Assembly: GCA_009869945.1 (NCBI GenBank)
Contig: WIXG01000061.1
Coordinates: forward strand, 124,001-188,000
Reading direction: 5' to 3'
Length of the DNA stretch: 64,000 bases
From: Mesaphorura yosii
Taxonomy: Eukaryota; Arthropoda; Collembola; Poduromorpha; Tullbergiidae
Shown here piece by piece: positions 1-19,200 of the stretch (positions within the stretch are counted from its first letter, which is position 1; every line of letters starts with the position of its first letter). A program made the position numbers and the translations under genes. The notes beneath the pieces were generated by a model. It worked only from the letters and a program-made list of their open reading frames with translations. It did not search any database and had not been told where the DNA came from.

Positions 1-628
1 GTGTAAATCCTCCAGTAAACTATTTGCCATCCGAGCAAAGTTAAGAATTGGAGGCTTGAATCACTCATCGAGTTTTTGAGCTTCTTCAGTGAAGCATATT
101 TGCCAATAATCGAAAAACTCAAAGTGGCGTTAGTTTACCAGAGCACAATAAATCCCAATCAAGGTGAAAGTAATCTTTCTCCAATCAATTTGTACTCTAC
201 GAATGTATCACTTCTAACATCTGTCACCCGTATCGGTTTATCGTATACATCCGCAAATCCACATGCACCAACTTTCAATGAATATTTTACTAACTACTCT
301 TCGGCTTTCCAGCTGGAAATATGTGATTCATGTGAGTTGCTGCATTTTACCCGCGACAGGACTCAAAGATTACAAACTCCCAAGGGTGAACATCTCTAAC
401 ATATTCAACAGATGAAAGTGAAACCAACTCAATTCAAAAGCCAAAACAAGCATCATTCACCTTCTCCGAAAAACAATAAAAATACTGAACTCCCATGAAA
501 ATCCACTCCGTATCGCAAAGGGAAATCAAAGGAGCACTTCAATCAGTTAACACTGGTTTAGCAAGTGAGAACAAATACGATTTTGGACGCTCTATTCTCA
601 TCAGACGCATAGAAATCTCCCGAGAACG
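1..628. other. Left edge, upstream of KAT2; no supported gene
   Basis: I found no exon with recognisable protein similarity or convincing splice signals on either strand. An open frame at about 76-399 starts at a non-ATG codon and has no recognisable features. The stretch probably contains the KAT2 promoter and 5' untranslated region, but I could not place a transcription start. Confidence 0.4.
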
Positions 629-4228
<3,600 letters not shown>

Positions 4229-4326
4229 ACGGTCTGAAATGTTCAATATCATTTCTCATCTTTTTGTATTTTGTCGTTAAGAGTCTGTTATTCCAAAGAG
4301 AATTTGCCAGTTAAGCATGAATTGAT

Positions 4327-4332
4327 AATAAA
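4327..4332 (+). promoter_or_regulatory. Poly(A) signal AATAAA after KAT2
   Basis: An AATAAA hexamer lies 99 bases after the KAT2 stop codon, a normal distance for a short 3' untranslated region. Inferred from position only. Confidence 0.6.
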
Positions 4333-4941
4333 CTAAATACAGTTAAAATACTGCTCAGCGATCCAGAAACTTTTTGCTTCATTATGTCCATCCAACCCCC
4401 ACCCGTGTCCGAAGGTCCAAATACTATGGCCCCTGTTACAATGAGTTAAATCGCACCTTCCCTGTTCTCCTGATGCCTTCCGTTGTCACAACTTTCATTG
4501 TCATCGTTGCGTAGTAGGCTTTTATAAGAGAGAACACAACGGCGTCTCTTTGCAAGGACAGAACACAACGTATACAGCAGCAGTATTGCGTACGGTCTCT
4601 TTCTTGCTTTCCTTGCAACAAGTCCTCAAATCGCTCTTTTAAATACAAAGCCGACAGTCTACAATTAAATTGCCTAATTATTACTGTTCTCGTTATTAAT
4701 TGAAAGCATTTAGTGGCTGCCTGCTTCAGGAATCCTGAGCAAGTGATTCTTATTCAGATCCAAGTGTCTACATCCCACGAATCGCAACAAGCCTGTAGCT
4801 AAGCGTCGAAAAGACAACTTTACAAACGACGTCCGGCCTCAGTGGTTAGTTGAAAGTCTGCAAGAGCATAGAACTTTGAATTTGACACAGATAATACCAA
4901 TTAATTAAATCTTTATTTAATTTCGCTATTTCTCACAGAAA
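4333..4941. other. Intergenic, KAT2 to THAP gene
   Basis: Spacer of about 600 bp with no supported gene. A minus-strand open frame at 4436-4648 (70 codons) has no recognisable domain. The last part probably holds the promoter and 5' untranslated region of the THAP gene: it includes a TC-rich stretch ending in CAG at about 4937, just before the start codon, which may be a splice acceptor of a 5' untranslated exon. Confidence 0.4.
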
Positions 4942-6881
4942 ATGAGTGGTGGCTCGAGCTACGGAAGCTGCTGTTACGCTGACTGTACAAATTCATATTC
5001 AGCCAACTCTAATTCCATCTTCTTCAAATTTCCAAATGATGACGCAAGGTAATTAACTTTTTGGGTTGGGTATGCGATTACGATTGCTGGATGCGGATGA
5101 TTAAGCTCTTGTTAATCTGTTTTAAGGCGGAAGAAATGGGTAGAAAATTGTGGGAACCCTGAGATCGCGCAGCTTAGTGACCGACATCTCCGTGGAAAGC
5201 GAATCTGTGCCTTACATTTCCCGGACAGTTCATTTGCTGACCCAGCCAAGAAGGAAACTTTGACAGATAGGGCAGTGCCCAATAAATACCTGAAAGGAAA
5301 ATCAGACGAGGGAGAGGAAGAAGTAAATGAGACTCCTAAACGAACACGCGGACGACAGCCTGCTAAAACGCCTGAAAGTTCGACGTCGACGACTCCAGCG
5401 GCGCCGCTGAAATCAAGAAGGGCAAGCGCTGCAACAGCGACTCAACCTCCAGCTCTTCAACCGGCAGCAGAAGATGAAAAGTGAGCGCAGGACAGGAAAA
5501 ATTTATCTTGTCGTCCTTAGATTAGATTCAAAAAGCCTTTCATCGAAATTTTCTTTACAGAAAAAAATCAGTGACTGGAAGCTGCTGTTATGCCGAATGC
5601 ACAAATTCCTCAGGGAATTCAAGTGTCCCACTTTTTACACTTCCAACTGATGAAGTAAAGTAAGTACCTTGGGATGACCAATGATCATCTATGACCCAGA
5701 CGATATAAGTAACCCAATCATAATTTAATAGGAGGAAGAAATGGATAGCCAATATTGGGAATCCCGACCTGGCGCAAGCAAGTGAACGCAGTCTAAAGTT
5801 TAAGCGCGTTTGTGCGGGTCATTTTGCGGACAGTGCATTCACCGACTTGGCTAAAAAAGATAACCTGACAGATAGAGCGGTCCCAATTAAGTACACGAAA
5901 GCAAAGCAAGAGCCAGAAGAACCGGAACCGCCTAAGAAGGCAGAATCGCCCCAGAGAACACAATCTCCAACAAGAGCAGAATCACCAAAACGGGGACGCT
6001 GGGGACGGCCATCCGCCGCTGCTAAAATCTCCGAAACTCCAGCAAAACTAGTACCAGAACCGGAAATGAAAACCAAGACAAACGATATAAATGTGGATGT
6101 TCAGTAAGCTCTTTTTTGATCGAGATATCTGGAACTGAGCTCAAAGTGTCGAAATCGTTGTCATTGTTCCAATTATTTTGTTCAGGCGCCGGATCCCAGC
6201 CCCGGCAAAAGTTCAGAGCTCATTTGGGAAGTCTTTGTACACGTTACTGAATGGATTGCTCTACGATGATGAACCCAGCGTCCGGAAAGAGAAAAGACCA
6301 GCTACTAAGCCCGCGGAGACAGTTGCAGCGTCAATCGTGGAGAGTAGGTCTCCTGTACGATTGATCAATGGCCGAACGATTAAAACGGAAGTAATTGAAC
6401 CAAGAGGCGAGAAGGTAATTGTGATTCTTCAAACTTCCGATCATGCATTTGAATCGCTTCTTTGGCCAACTGTTGAACTACTCATTATTCGTTTCAGATG
6501 CCTCGTCTTCAAAAGTTGCCGACAATAAGGCCGGTCGGTCAGGGCAAATCAAACAGATTACTTGAACAGTTTGTAAATATTGGAGGCGGAGATTCAGGAA
6601 ACCTCATCATTCAGAATGGAGGTGAATTCACCCTTGCTGAAGGCGAGGAATATGAAGTAATTGGAGAATCTGATGGAAACGAACAGATTCAGGTCGTGGA
6701 GAGCGACAGCAACGAGATTGAAATAATCGAGGTGGATGATCAAACCATGGCTCAGTTGACGGCCCAGAACGTTTTCTTCCAGAACTCTGGAAATATTCAA
6801 GTAACTGAGCTGGATCCCAACATGGGTCAAATCCTGAAGGTGATTAACCCACAAGACGCATACTTCCATCAGTATCAATAA
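4942..6881 (+). CDS. Protein with two tandem THAP domains
   Basis: Probable nuclear DNA-binding regulator. Exons are 4942-5048, 5127-5480, 5561-5659, 5732-6103, 6186-6414 and 6498-6881, giving 514 residues with consistent phases. Each THAP domain is the C2CH zinc type: CCYADC then CALHF in the first (residues about 10-85), CCYAEC then CAGHF in the second (about 158-242). Both keep the invariant Trp in RKKW and an AVP motif, here followed by NKY or IKY instead of the usual TIF. An intron cuts both domains at the same codon, pointing to internal duplication. A basic, proline-rich linker separates the domains, and a similar one follows the second. The C-terminal 130 residues are acidic and Gln/Asn-rich, as in a transactivation region. 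THAP proteins include transcription factors and domesticated P-element transposases; no transposase catalytic region is visible here. The target and exact orthologue are unknown. Confidence 0.88.
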
Positions 6882-7107
6882 TTGTGTTGAAACACATCTC
6901 TTTCATTACTTTACAATGTAGCATAAACAAGATGCACAATTTTAACTGGTTTTTTGTAATTTGATTTCATGACTTGAGCACTATCAACTTAGAACTTGGC
7001 AATTATTCCTCTATCTTTCATTTTAGTGACTCATTGAGTAAAATCGTGCATTTATCTTTTTGAATCTTGTTGTATGTTGAATTTATCAGCACGCATTGTA
7101 AAAATCA

Positions 7108-7113
7108 AATAAA
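7108..7113 (+). promoter_or_regulatory. Poly(A) signal AATAAA after THAP gene
   Basis: AATAAA lies about 230 bases after the THAP stop codon and is followed by T-rich sequence, a plausible 3' end. Positional inference. Confidence 0.55.
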
Positions 7114-8794
7114 TAATTTAGTTTATTACATGCTTGGTCGGGAAAGAGAAGCCGAAGCCCAGCCCAGTTCCCAATATTAAGCGATTGCGAAAGCTTCAAC
7201 CCACAAAATCCGGTTGTAAATCGAACAAAATGACGATTCACGTCGGTTTAATTCACAATCGCCGATTGCAATTTCATTGAGTTGGTGAATGTGAGTTACA
7301 CAAAGCAAGGCTACGGACTTGAATTATCATTTCAACAAAGGAGCAACGAGCAATGATGAAGTGTGAAAGATGTGCAGCAACAGCAGCAGCACCCACGAAG
7401 CGAGATCTCAGATCGCATAGCACCCGCACAAAGCCACCACCCTTTCTTTCTTTCTCTTAGCACTGCTGCTACTACACTACTCACTGCTCAGACTCGGAAA
7501 GGAATCCGATCCAATAAATGTTATTTGTAAACAGAGAATGCGAGACAAGTCCTTTAAATTGAGCTGGCTGTGGCTACGAGCTGTGGTAGTGGAAAGAGTA
7601 CGTGAGTATGAGGGAATTGATCTCTTCTCTTGCAGTTGCAGTGTTTTGTACCTTATCCGAGTATGGCCAGAGCCAAGCCATGACTGTTCTCTGTGCTGAT
7701 GATGTCTGTCAACTCTTGAAAAGGTAGCCCGTAGACAAAGTGGTTGGTTTCACAAACAACAATCACAATAGCGAGTGCACAAATCTTGACATCATTAAGC
7801 CTAAAAGCAGTTTGCATGCCAAAAGTACGAGTAAAGTGTTTCTTTAATTTGAATACCAAGTCAGTTGAGTTGGTGTACGGATGGGCGATTGCTATCATAT
7901 TTTTGAATGCGTTGACATAATTAAGACAGTAGTAATAGCACGGTGATTGCTGCGAACATTATCAAAACAGTCAAGGCACTCAAATACAAAATACACCTGC
8001 TGCAGCTGGCAAATCTTTTTACGACCGTCACTTGTTCATCCCTTCTAAAATTCCACACTGTACTCATTAAATTTGACATCAAGGAACCGTGAAGCTCCAA
8101 TGCACACAATTACTCCCACCGGGACATTGTTTTCGGGAGTTTGACGACCATTTTAAATTACTTTTGTGCCTTGGCTGCACTGCCAAACTGCGCACTCGGT
8201 AAGGAATTCATTTCATCAACTTGCGATCACACGCTCAGTTAGCTAAATTTCAGGCATTTAAATAAGCACAATTAGTGGATACTTTTCTGGATATTCGACT
8301 AACTCGACATTCTCCTCGATTGACACACACGATACGTGAGCCTGAGAGTAATGCAACAGGACTTTGTAACTTTATTCCCGTGCCGTGCATGGTGATGAAT
8401 GCCCCAGCCGTCAGCCGTGGCCATAATTCTTTCAATTGAGAATAATAATGTACAATTACAGTTTAACTTAATTGAGTGGCTCATGCGATGCAATGCCACT
8501 GTAACTACTGTTGCTGTCGGGAATTTACGTCGTGCTGTGTGTGCACGAAGCTAGCTTGCTGGACAGGACGGACGCGAAAGTCTTAAGAACCGCAGGCTGC
8601 AAACTACAATGAATGGATAGTTTGAATACAGAAGAGGCGTGATGTACAATAATTTAATCGTGATTTTTATTGTTCAATCTAGGCATCGGGCATGGTCCAG
8701 CAATTCTATCGCCAGTTGATTCCAAGATCTTCAGCTTTTATGATGACAGCTGTGTCCGTGGTGTAGTGACGCGTGCCTCAAATACTCAACAATC
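7114..8794. other. Intergenic and 5' region of the Src gene
   Basis: About 1.7 kb with no supported coding exon. It contains a CAG-rich stretch near 7375-7395 and a T-rich tract ending in CTAG at about 8682, which could be the acceptor of a 5' untranslated exon leading to the Src start. Src-family genes often have distant non-coding first exons, so the promoter may lie anywhere here. Confidence 0.4.
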
Positions 8795-11532
<2,738 letters not shown>

Positions 11533-13790
11533 ACTCCAATCCTGCAGTCATACATCGCCATATTTAGAGTAGGTCATACGTAGCCAATTGCTAGAAAAGG
11601 TTACACCCTTGCAGTAGGCGGCAATGTTCAAACTCAACGCCTTGGCCTCCCGAAACCTCATTCTCAATCCACTATAGGCTGTAGGATATGATTTCAAATA
11701 CTCACTAGTGACTCACAACAGCCAAACATTTGATAAAATTCTGGCTTTCAGGAGGAATTTGTGTTGTGTCTAGTTCGCCGGCCATCTTTCCATTCAAAAA
11801 TACAGACGTGGCTTTCGCGAGCAATTAGCAGCGCGACTTCAATTATGCGAAGAACTTGTTAACATTCTGTAGCTAGAAATCATGAGCTTGTGACGTAGGC
11901 AGGCATGGCTTGTGCTTGGAGGCAAGGTAGCCGGGCTGAAGGATTAAAGATGGGATACTCTGTGTAGCTGTAGAGAAAGTGTTTTCTTTTCCTAGCCCAC
12001 CATCCATTGATGTAGAGGTTCCTTCATTCCTGGAACCGTTGAACAATATCTTCAGTGAATTCGGGTTCATGAGGTACGTTCAGTTCAGCAGTGATCGTGA
12101 AATAGTAATGAAAGGTACCCTTTAGGCGAGTAAAATTTGTGATGATTATGATGACTAGTTCTAATTACACTCTTCAGTAAGTTGCATATTGTACTTGTAC
12201 CACTACTCTTTGTATTGACTTTGTAAGACATTTGTTACTGAATCCTTTGTACAACTACTATTTGCCAGACAAGCATAAAGGGCTTAATCGCTGTACCATT
12301 TGTAAAGTGCTTCATGAGTGAATCAGTCTTTTTAATTTGAAATATTGCAGTTTTATCACCCATTGCATAGACGTAGCATAGAGTTAGCCGTAACCTTAAT
12401 TTATGAAATCGGCTTAATACCTTTATTGAAATAAAAGTAGCCTTTTGCAAACATGAAAAGCCTTCATTGGATTTCTGACACATGCTTCTACTTTTGGTTA
12501 CAAGTCACGACCACAGGCATCTTGGGCTTCGTTGTCAAAAAGGTAACATAATTGAATGACTTTATATAACGTGCGTTTGCTTCCAATTGACCTTGGAACC
12601 CTCAATGTTTCTAACACAACAGGAGACATGATATCTAGGCGTATGGGAGCACTTACGTCTGTCTCACTGTTGAATGCCCACCCTGTACGCAGCATAGCGT
12701 ATCACGTAACACCTAATTAGTCTCGCTCACATACATCAGGTCTAAAGGTCATTCAATCTGAAGAAACGGTCTCCGTTCCACTTTTTCGCAGCTAATCAGT
12801 CCGAGAATTTACATCCAAATAAAGGTACAAACGCGGGACTATGTAAGAAACATTATTTCCCAAAAATAGCGATATTCAAACCTTCGCGTAAAAACTGCAG
12901 CATTGAAAGTGTCATGTCGCGTTTGTCGGTCACCACATCCTAGATCCCGATATGGTCAATGTATTACTACGCCGACAGACGGCGAGGAATGGAATGAGGA
13001 AAATAGTGTACCGTGTTCCGTGCACCACGCATTTGAAATGAGAGGAGGAGGAGCCTCACCACTCAGCACCCACAATTCTCACGACGAGACACAATGCAGT
13101 TCCCGCATCGGAAGCCGTTTATTGATATATACATTAAATTGAAGAAAATTGTCAACCTCCGTCATTTAAATATTTTTTTCATGATTCAGACGCCTTAATT
13201 TGAAATTTGAAATTTTGTTTAACATAGGTCGGCATTTCTCGAAAACTCAAGACGCTGCAGCGCGCTGCTTCACGAAGGCAAGGTTAATGCTGTAATTACA
13301 TGCTATACAATGAAGTGGAGTAGTGGATTATAGCGTCATAACATACCCGATCAGTGCTCGTCCCACACCCCCTAAAGTAGGATCTGTCATGTTCAGAATA
13401 TACGTGATTAAGACAAATGTCGATTGTATACACCAGTACGTATTCAACACGTTCTCAATTTGCGGTGAAACAAGACGAGGTCGGCGACTTTCGGGTAGGA
13501 GTGCCGATCAGTGGCACAGCTCAACTTTGTACACTAGCACTAGGAGAGAAGCGTCTCACCAAATGCTTCGCAAACATGTATTGCACAACATAGACACTTG
13601 AGGGAGCAGACACACTACTCACCTCAATGAGTGCCTACTGCCTACAGGAATACGCATGCACAAAGAAGAGTCAATGGGTCGAAGCTATAGTCCACCCGTG
13701 CGCATTTTCGAGTACAAGGGTAGGCAGTTCAACATTTCTCTCCCAGCGTCCTGTACGTAACCAGTGCGCCTACAATTCTCCTAATAAAAT
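11533..13790. other. Src 3' untranslated region and intergenic stretch
   Basis: No supported coding exon. The Src 3' untranslated region probably covers several hundred bases; an AATAAA at 12430-12435 is one candidate end. Open frames at 12903-13142, 13323-13601 and 13627-13863 lack recognisable domains and splice context. The last 100 bases are the likely promoter and leader of the ATF7IP-like gene. Confidence 0.4.
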
Positions 13791-15333
13791 ATGGCGGATA
13801 CTGAAGGCGAGTGCGTCCCAATGGATACTTCCTGTGCCGACGCTCCGGACCCAGCTTCCTTAGCCCAGAAATCCTTGCCTGCTGAAGTTAAGTCCGTTGA
13901 GATAGAAGCAACACAGAAATCCTTGCCTGCTGAAGTGAAGCTTACTTCGGAAGGATTAAGCAAACTAATTACGGAAAAGCTTGCATCTGTGTTTGCATGC
14001 GATGGTGATATCCAAATCACAAAGCTGAAAGACAGAATGTTGGAACTTAATCAGAGCAAGGACAGGGTTGGCCAGAAACTCATCACCATGCAGAAGCAGA
14101 TGGAGGAGGTCGCGAAAGCAGTTATCGAGAATTCCGAGTATGCGGCAAATCCGACTGACGTCCCACCTGCGCCGCTTAAGTTTTACCGGTCAGTGGGACT
14201 TCAAGTGAACACCGAGTCGCGTGCCCAGTTGTCGCTGCAAAACTCTAACAGCCTTCGCACGAAGGAGAACACCGTACCGTTCAAGAGAAATGGAGTTTTG
14301 GTTGGACCCGCGAGTGTCAAGCGGAATTATGCCAATAAAATGGGTGAAACAAGTCATGATGCAGTGCCTAACAAAAGACCTTCAAGATCAGATGTGATAG
14401 AATTGGCTGATGGTAGAAAAATGGACACAACGTCAAGCTCAAGCGGTAAGGAGAAGGGTTACATCTCAAATGTGCACATAGCACATGTCGTATTGGTCAA
14501 CTTGTATATCAATCGCAATTTTGCTTTCAAAATTACAATTTAGCAAACGGAACCACAAGTGGAATGCAAATTGTTAATCTGGGAAATGGTCAGTCTCGTT
14601 CCGTTATCCTACAGTCTGCTCAAGGCGCCACAAATCCGTCAAATCCTGGAAGCGTAGTGCTGAGACCACCGCTTGCTGCAGCACGAGGAGTTTCTCCTGG
14701 AGCTGGGACTGCCATTAGGTCCACTGCACCCGGCAGAGCTGCACCTACAAACAGATTTCAAGTTGGGGCACGCAGATTTGCTCTTGTAAGTATTTTTTAA
14801 CCTACACTATCTACGGGTGACTATCTACTGTTGACTCGATCATTACTAATAAAATATTTACCTCTGATAGCCCCCACTGCCACCTCCTTCAAATAACAAT
14901 ATCATCCAGACGCAGGACGGGAAAGAACTGCCCCCACCGCCGGTATTAAGCTTGAAGTCTAAACCCGATGGGATCGTTCTTTCTTGGACTCACAAAAGTT
15001 CTCAAAATCACGCAGAAATAATTCACTACCAGATTTATGCCTACCAAGAGTCCTTAAATTCTACACGAGGTCAGCCATGGAAGCGCGTTGGTGATGTCAA
15101 GGCCTTGGCTCTTCCAATGGCCTGCACCCTTTCTCAAGTAAGTCTACCAGCAACCAAGCCTTACAGAGTATTTTTGTCGTAAGTGGTTGCTTTCGGCTAT
15201 CTAATTATGACTTTCTATACAGTTCACAGACGAAAATCGTTATCATTTCATCGTACGTGGAGTGGACATCCACAACCGAACTGGTCCGTTTTGTGAAGCT
15301 GTTAGTATTGTAAAGAAGAAGGGTTTACCGTGA
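13791..15333 (+). CDS. wde: ATF7IP/MCAF1-like (windei) SETDB1 cofactor
   Basis: Nuclear partner that stabilises and targets the H3K9 methyltransferase SETDB1. Exons are 13791-14445, 14544-14785, 14871-15137 and 15223-15333; 424 residues with agreeing phases. A predicted coiled coil at about residues 50-110 (LKDRMLELNQSKDRVGQKL) matches the position of the SETDB1-binding region of the family. A Pro-rich hinge follows, then a C-terminal fibronectin type III domain (about 315-424) with GIVLSWTH, YQIYAYQES, WKRVGDVKALALPMACTLSQ and GPFCEAVS, strongly like vertebrate ATF7IP. The protein is much shorter than the vertebrate form and lacks its long N-terminal region. An in-frame duplication near the N terminus repeats QKSLPAEVK. 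The start follows an AT-rich leader and is the first in-frame ATG. Confidence 0.88.
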
Positions 15334-15660
15334 CAATCCAACTTTAGGTCTAGATCTCACGACTTCCAGGTCGCTCTCTAGCAGCCTATAGCCGGCGGAA
15401 GTTCATTTCATTGATTTACCGTATGCCATGTCAAGTATTCGTGAAACCTGTGGAGCGGTGAATTTAATTAATACGATTTAGGTTAAACGCGACACGATTT
15501 GATGATCCTGTTGGAATTGCGTAGTATACGTACAATACGGAAGTAATTTTTCATTGTCGTTTGAAATATTGTCTTTTGTCTCAGATTCAACTAGTTGTAA
15601 TTTATTTGCTTTCTTCTCGAATACCTTTTAAAACTTTACTCTTTACTGGGATTTTAAAGA

Positions 15661-15666
15661 AATAAA
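15661..15666 (+). promoter_or_regulatory. Poly(A) signal AATAAA after ATF7IP-like gene
   Basis: AATAAA lies about 330 bases after the stop codon and is followed by T- and GT-rich sequence. Positional inference only. Confidence 0.55.
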
Positions 15667-16243
15667 TCTGAATCGTTTCCCAACATTGCGTCGTTGGAGC
15701 ATTTGGAGATTTATTGTCGCATGAGCCATGAACCTGTATCCCCAGTCTGCGCTGGAAGTTACCTGTAATCAGACCCCTCTAGCCCGTGCTATGGGTCTTG
15801 GCTTGGAAAACATTCAGAGGCCACAAACCACGCAGTTTCATGTTCCCTCTTCCGTTGTACTATGGCACACAAATAAATTGGAACCGTGCAGCGGGAAGAA
15901 ATTTCAAATAAAATTGGGACATAATAAAATTACACTGACTTCGGACTTCAAGTCAGTGATAGTAATTTAAGCTAACTGCACAAACGACTAAGCAGTAAAG
16001 ATGACATGAGTCTGTTCAGGTAGAAAAACAAGAATCTCAGGAGTGGTTAGGCCGTTAGGCGTAGCACGTTACCAAATTGCCAAATTCGTTAGTAGTGTAG
16101 AAACGTGTAGTTAATTAACATCAGGATAGATTAAAGTTAGACAAGAGGTGAAATTAATGTTGGAAATGGTATCAAAACTTTGTAGTCGCTAGAAATTAGA
16201 CAAAGTATGCCCTAGTCGTGCAGACGGGCTAACTAAAGACTAC
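15667..16243. other. Intergenic, upstream of RCC1-repeat gene
   Basis: No supported exon. An 80-codon open frame at 15728-15970 has no recognisable features. The frame of the next gene stays open upstream of its chosen ATG to a TAG at about 16190, so a further 5' coding exon cannot be ruled out. Confidence 0.35.
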
Positions 16244-19200
16244 ATGGAGCTGAATAAACTTGTCCGCGACATGGGTGCTGATAACACCGAAATCTTCACC
16301 TTGAAGAAAAGGTTGGATTTACCTGAGAAAGAAGTAATCCATCTGCAAGCTAAGTTTACCTTGGATCGGTACAATCTGTTCGCAGTTTCTCTGAAAGGGT
16401 AAGTTAATCGGGCATCTGCTCAACAATCTGCTGATCTAGATATTCGTAATGAGTCGTTCTCCGTAAATTCGAATAGCTCTTGTGATCTCGTTTTACTTTG
16501 CGATGGACGGCACCCTTCAAGCTTCGCGAACTTGTTACCAGCAATAGAACACAAGATTGTGACCAACTGTGGTGGAGGGACCTGGACTTTGAAGCATATT
16601 CCGTGGTTCGATGACACAAATAAAAAAATCTCCGCCCTTTCGTTCGACGAGGATGGGACCCTTTACATCGGACTTCGAAATGGAACAATTTACGAGTTGA
16701 ATGCAATGGCGATTACATCGAGCGTCGAACCGTTAAGCGATGTCGATTTGCACCATATTTTTCAATTGGATGAGTTGCAGGTTTCTGGAAATACGATTGT
16801 TCATTAACTCGTCAAAAAGTAATGGCACAATGCAATATTTGCAGATTCTGGACATACTGATATGGTTCAAAGGCAACTCAAAAGTTATCCTATGCAACGG
16901 AGGAAACGGCAAGTTCCTTCTGCTTCCGGCCAATTCACTTCCAACCCTCGTCACATTCAATTCGCCAATTCGATCGATGGAATTGTACATTGGTGGAACG
17001 AATCTAGCGTGCGCTCTTGTGAGTCCAATGTTCATGTTCAGTAGAATCTGGTTTGTTGCAGTCACGGCTTTGGCTAGACCGCCAGGAGGTGACCACTAAA
17101 TAATTCCAATGCCATTCTTACAGATTTGCCTGGAAAATGATCAAAACGCCACTACAATTTTGGACGACTTGGACCTTCCACCTCCGGGTGAAAATCTGGT
17201 GAAGAAATCTCTGTTTCGCAGAGCAAAGGAAAAGATCATATCAAGATATGGTGATGCGGAGAAGGCTCTTTTTGCACGGAAAGCAAAAGAGACCAGTCCA
17301 ACAACCGCCAATGTTGTGACGAGTACAGAAAATATCGTAGCACCTACCCCGCAAGACAGTGGAACTGTTATGTCAATCGTCACAAAACATGCGCAGCCAA
17401 CAAGCATCAAAGTGACAAATCTGGAGGACGTGCTGTGTCGAGGCGAACTTAAGAAAATTGTCGGAAAAAATCAATTCTACCGTCACAAAGAAAATAAGCT
17501 TGATGTGCGTAATATCAAATCAGCTAATTGCTTTATGAAGTATTATTGTTCAACTGTCTGTTGTTTTGTTACAGATATTCGACAACGACTTTCGGCAAGT
17601 TTCATCCGTGTACATCCCATCCTACATCAATAAGTTGTTCATTATTCACAAAATATTTTACGGGATTGACGAAGAAAATAAGTGTCTGAGAATATCCCTT
17701 GTGCACAACGCAATGGTGAGTGGTTCCACATGTATTACTTACATCTCTAGTTTTTTATGAGGTGTGTGTTTCGTTCTTTCAGCTCAAAGAATTTGCAGTT
17801 ATACAAATTCACTCGAAGGTATTATTTATTGAACCTGCCGGTGACGCTGAAATAACCCCGTACTCTATATTTGTCACAACCGAAGATGGAGTGTACCAAA
17901 TGGTTCTCACGTGAGTCTCTCTACACCCATGCTTTATTGGTTGAGTCTTGAAGCGGACAAGAGATCGAACTATCAGGTTGACTTGAACGTGATCTGTGTC
18001 AATTTAATACAGAAAATCTCCCGTGGATATCTGCGTCCATTTGCTGATCAGAGAAACAGTTAGCGCTCTGCTTGACGTGGTTTGCCTCGCGCTGAACGTA
18101 TCCAAGAACGATGCTTTCATTGCGGCTGGAGATAAATGTTCACAGGAAGGAAAATATGCCAAAACTATCATTTACTATAAATTAGCCGGGGTGAGTACTT
18201 GACTTGCACTTATCCACATTAGCATTTGATTTCGCGTGAATTAATTTTGAATAATGAATTTCACCGCCTTTCTGCAGATGAACCATCCAAAAATAATTGC
18301 CAAATTTGGATCTCGAGGTCTGATTCCTGCAATGATCTATTTTTCTGAACTAGTAGATGAAGATAAACATCGCTTTACGGGAACTTTAAAAGACAAATCT
18401 TTTATGGCGAACATTGTGATCTTTGGCAAAGTAGAGCAGTTTGTCAGATACGGCGAGCGTTCTAATGCAAACTCAGATCCTAAACATTTGTTAAGGTAAG
18501 CATGAAATTGTTGACTTCGACTTCAATGCTTGAGTTTATTTGACGGCAGCATTTTTCTTGTACTTTTCTACAGATATTATTTGAAGAACAATCTCTACTA
18601 TACGTCGAAGGTCGTGGCAATGTCTTTGTGTTATCCAGAACTGTTGTGGGCTCTTGAAGTTGTCGCTGACACTCGCTTATGTGTTCCCGATATTCTAATG
18701 GGCCTCTATCATAATAGAGAAGTAATTGATAGAAGCTTTCATAAAGGAACCAAGATGTACGAAAGTAAGTGGGTTCGAATATCACTTAAAACCTCACGGC
18801 GATGACAGCGCGGGATATGTCTTCAGCAATTTCTTCTCTGTTTAATGAAGGGTTTTGGAATATTGTAAGCTCGGACTGGATGGCATTGTACGCAGCTTCC
18901 AGTGAAGTCTTTCTGTGGTTCCGCAATATGGTGCTAAAGAATTTGAGCGACCTTCCGAATGATGTTCTATACCAGTTAATCATATGCTTATTACCCTGGA
19001 GAAGGGAACTGCAGGCCAAAGTATTCAGTGACGATCCTGACTTGACGGAGGTAATTGACTTCACCGTGACTCAGGTACGGAGCAAGAGACAGTGTAATCT
19101 TCGTCAAATGCACGCCTTAATTCAATGTTCATTGTAGGATGATCCTAAAGTTGTAATCAATGATTACATGGAGCTTTTTCTGACATTACTTCTTGAGTCG

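Noticed and set aside
76..399. 107-codon open frame at the left edge
   Set aside because: It begins at a non-ATG codon, has no domain or splice context and reads like random sequence.
12903..13601. Two plus-strand frames of about 80-90 codons between the Src and ATF7IP-like genes
   Set aside because: Cys/His content suggested a zinc finger at first, but spacing fits no known finger and no splice sites support them.
15728..15970. 80-codon frame after the ATF7IP-like gene
   Set aside because: Lies just past a likely poly(A) signal and matches nothing recognisable; chance length.
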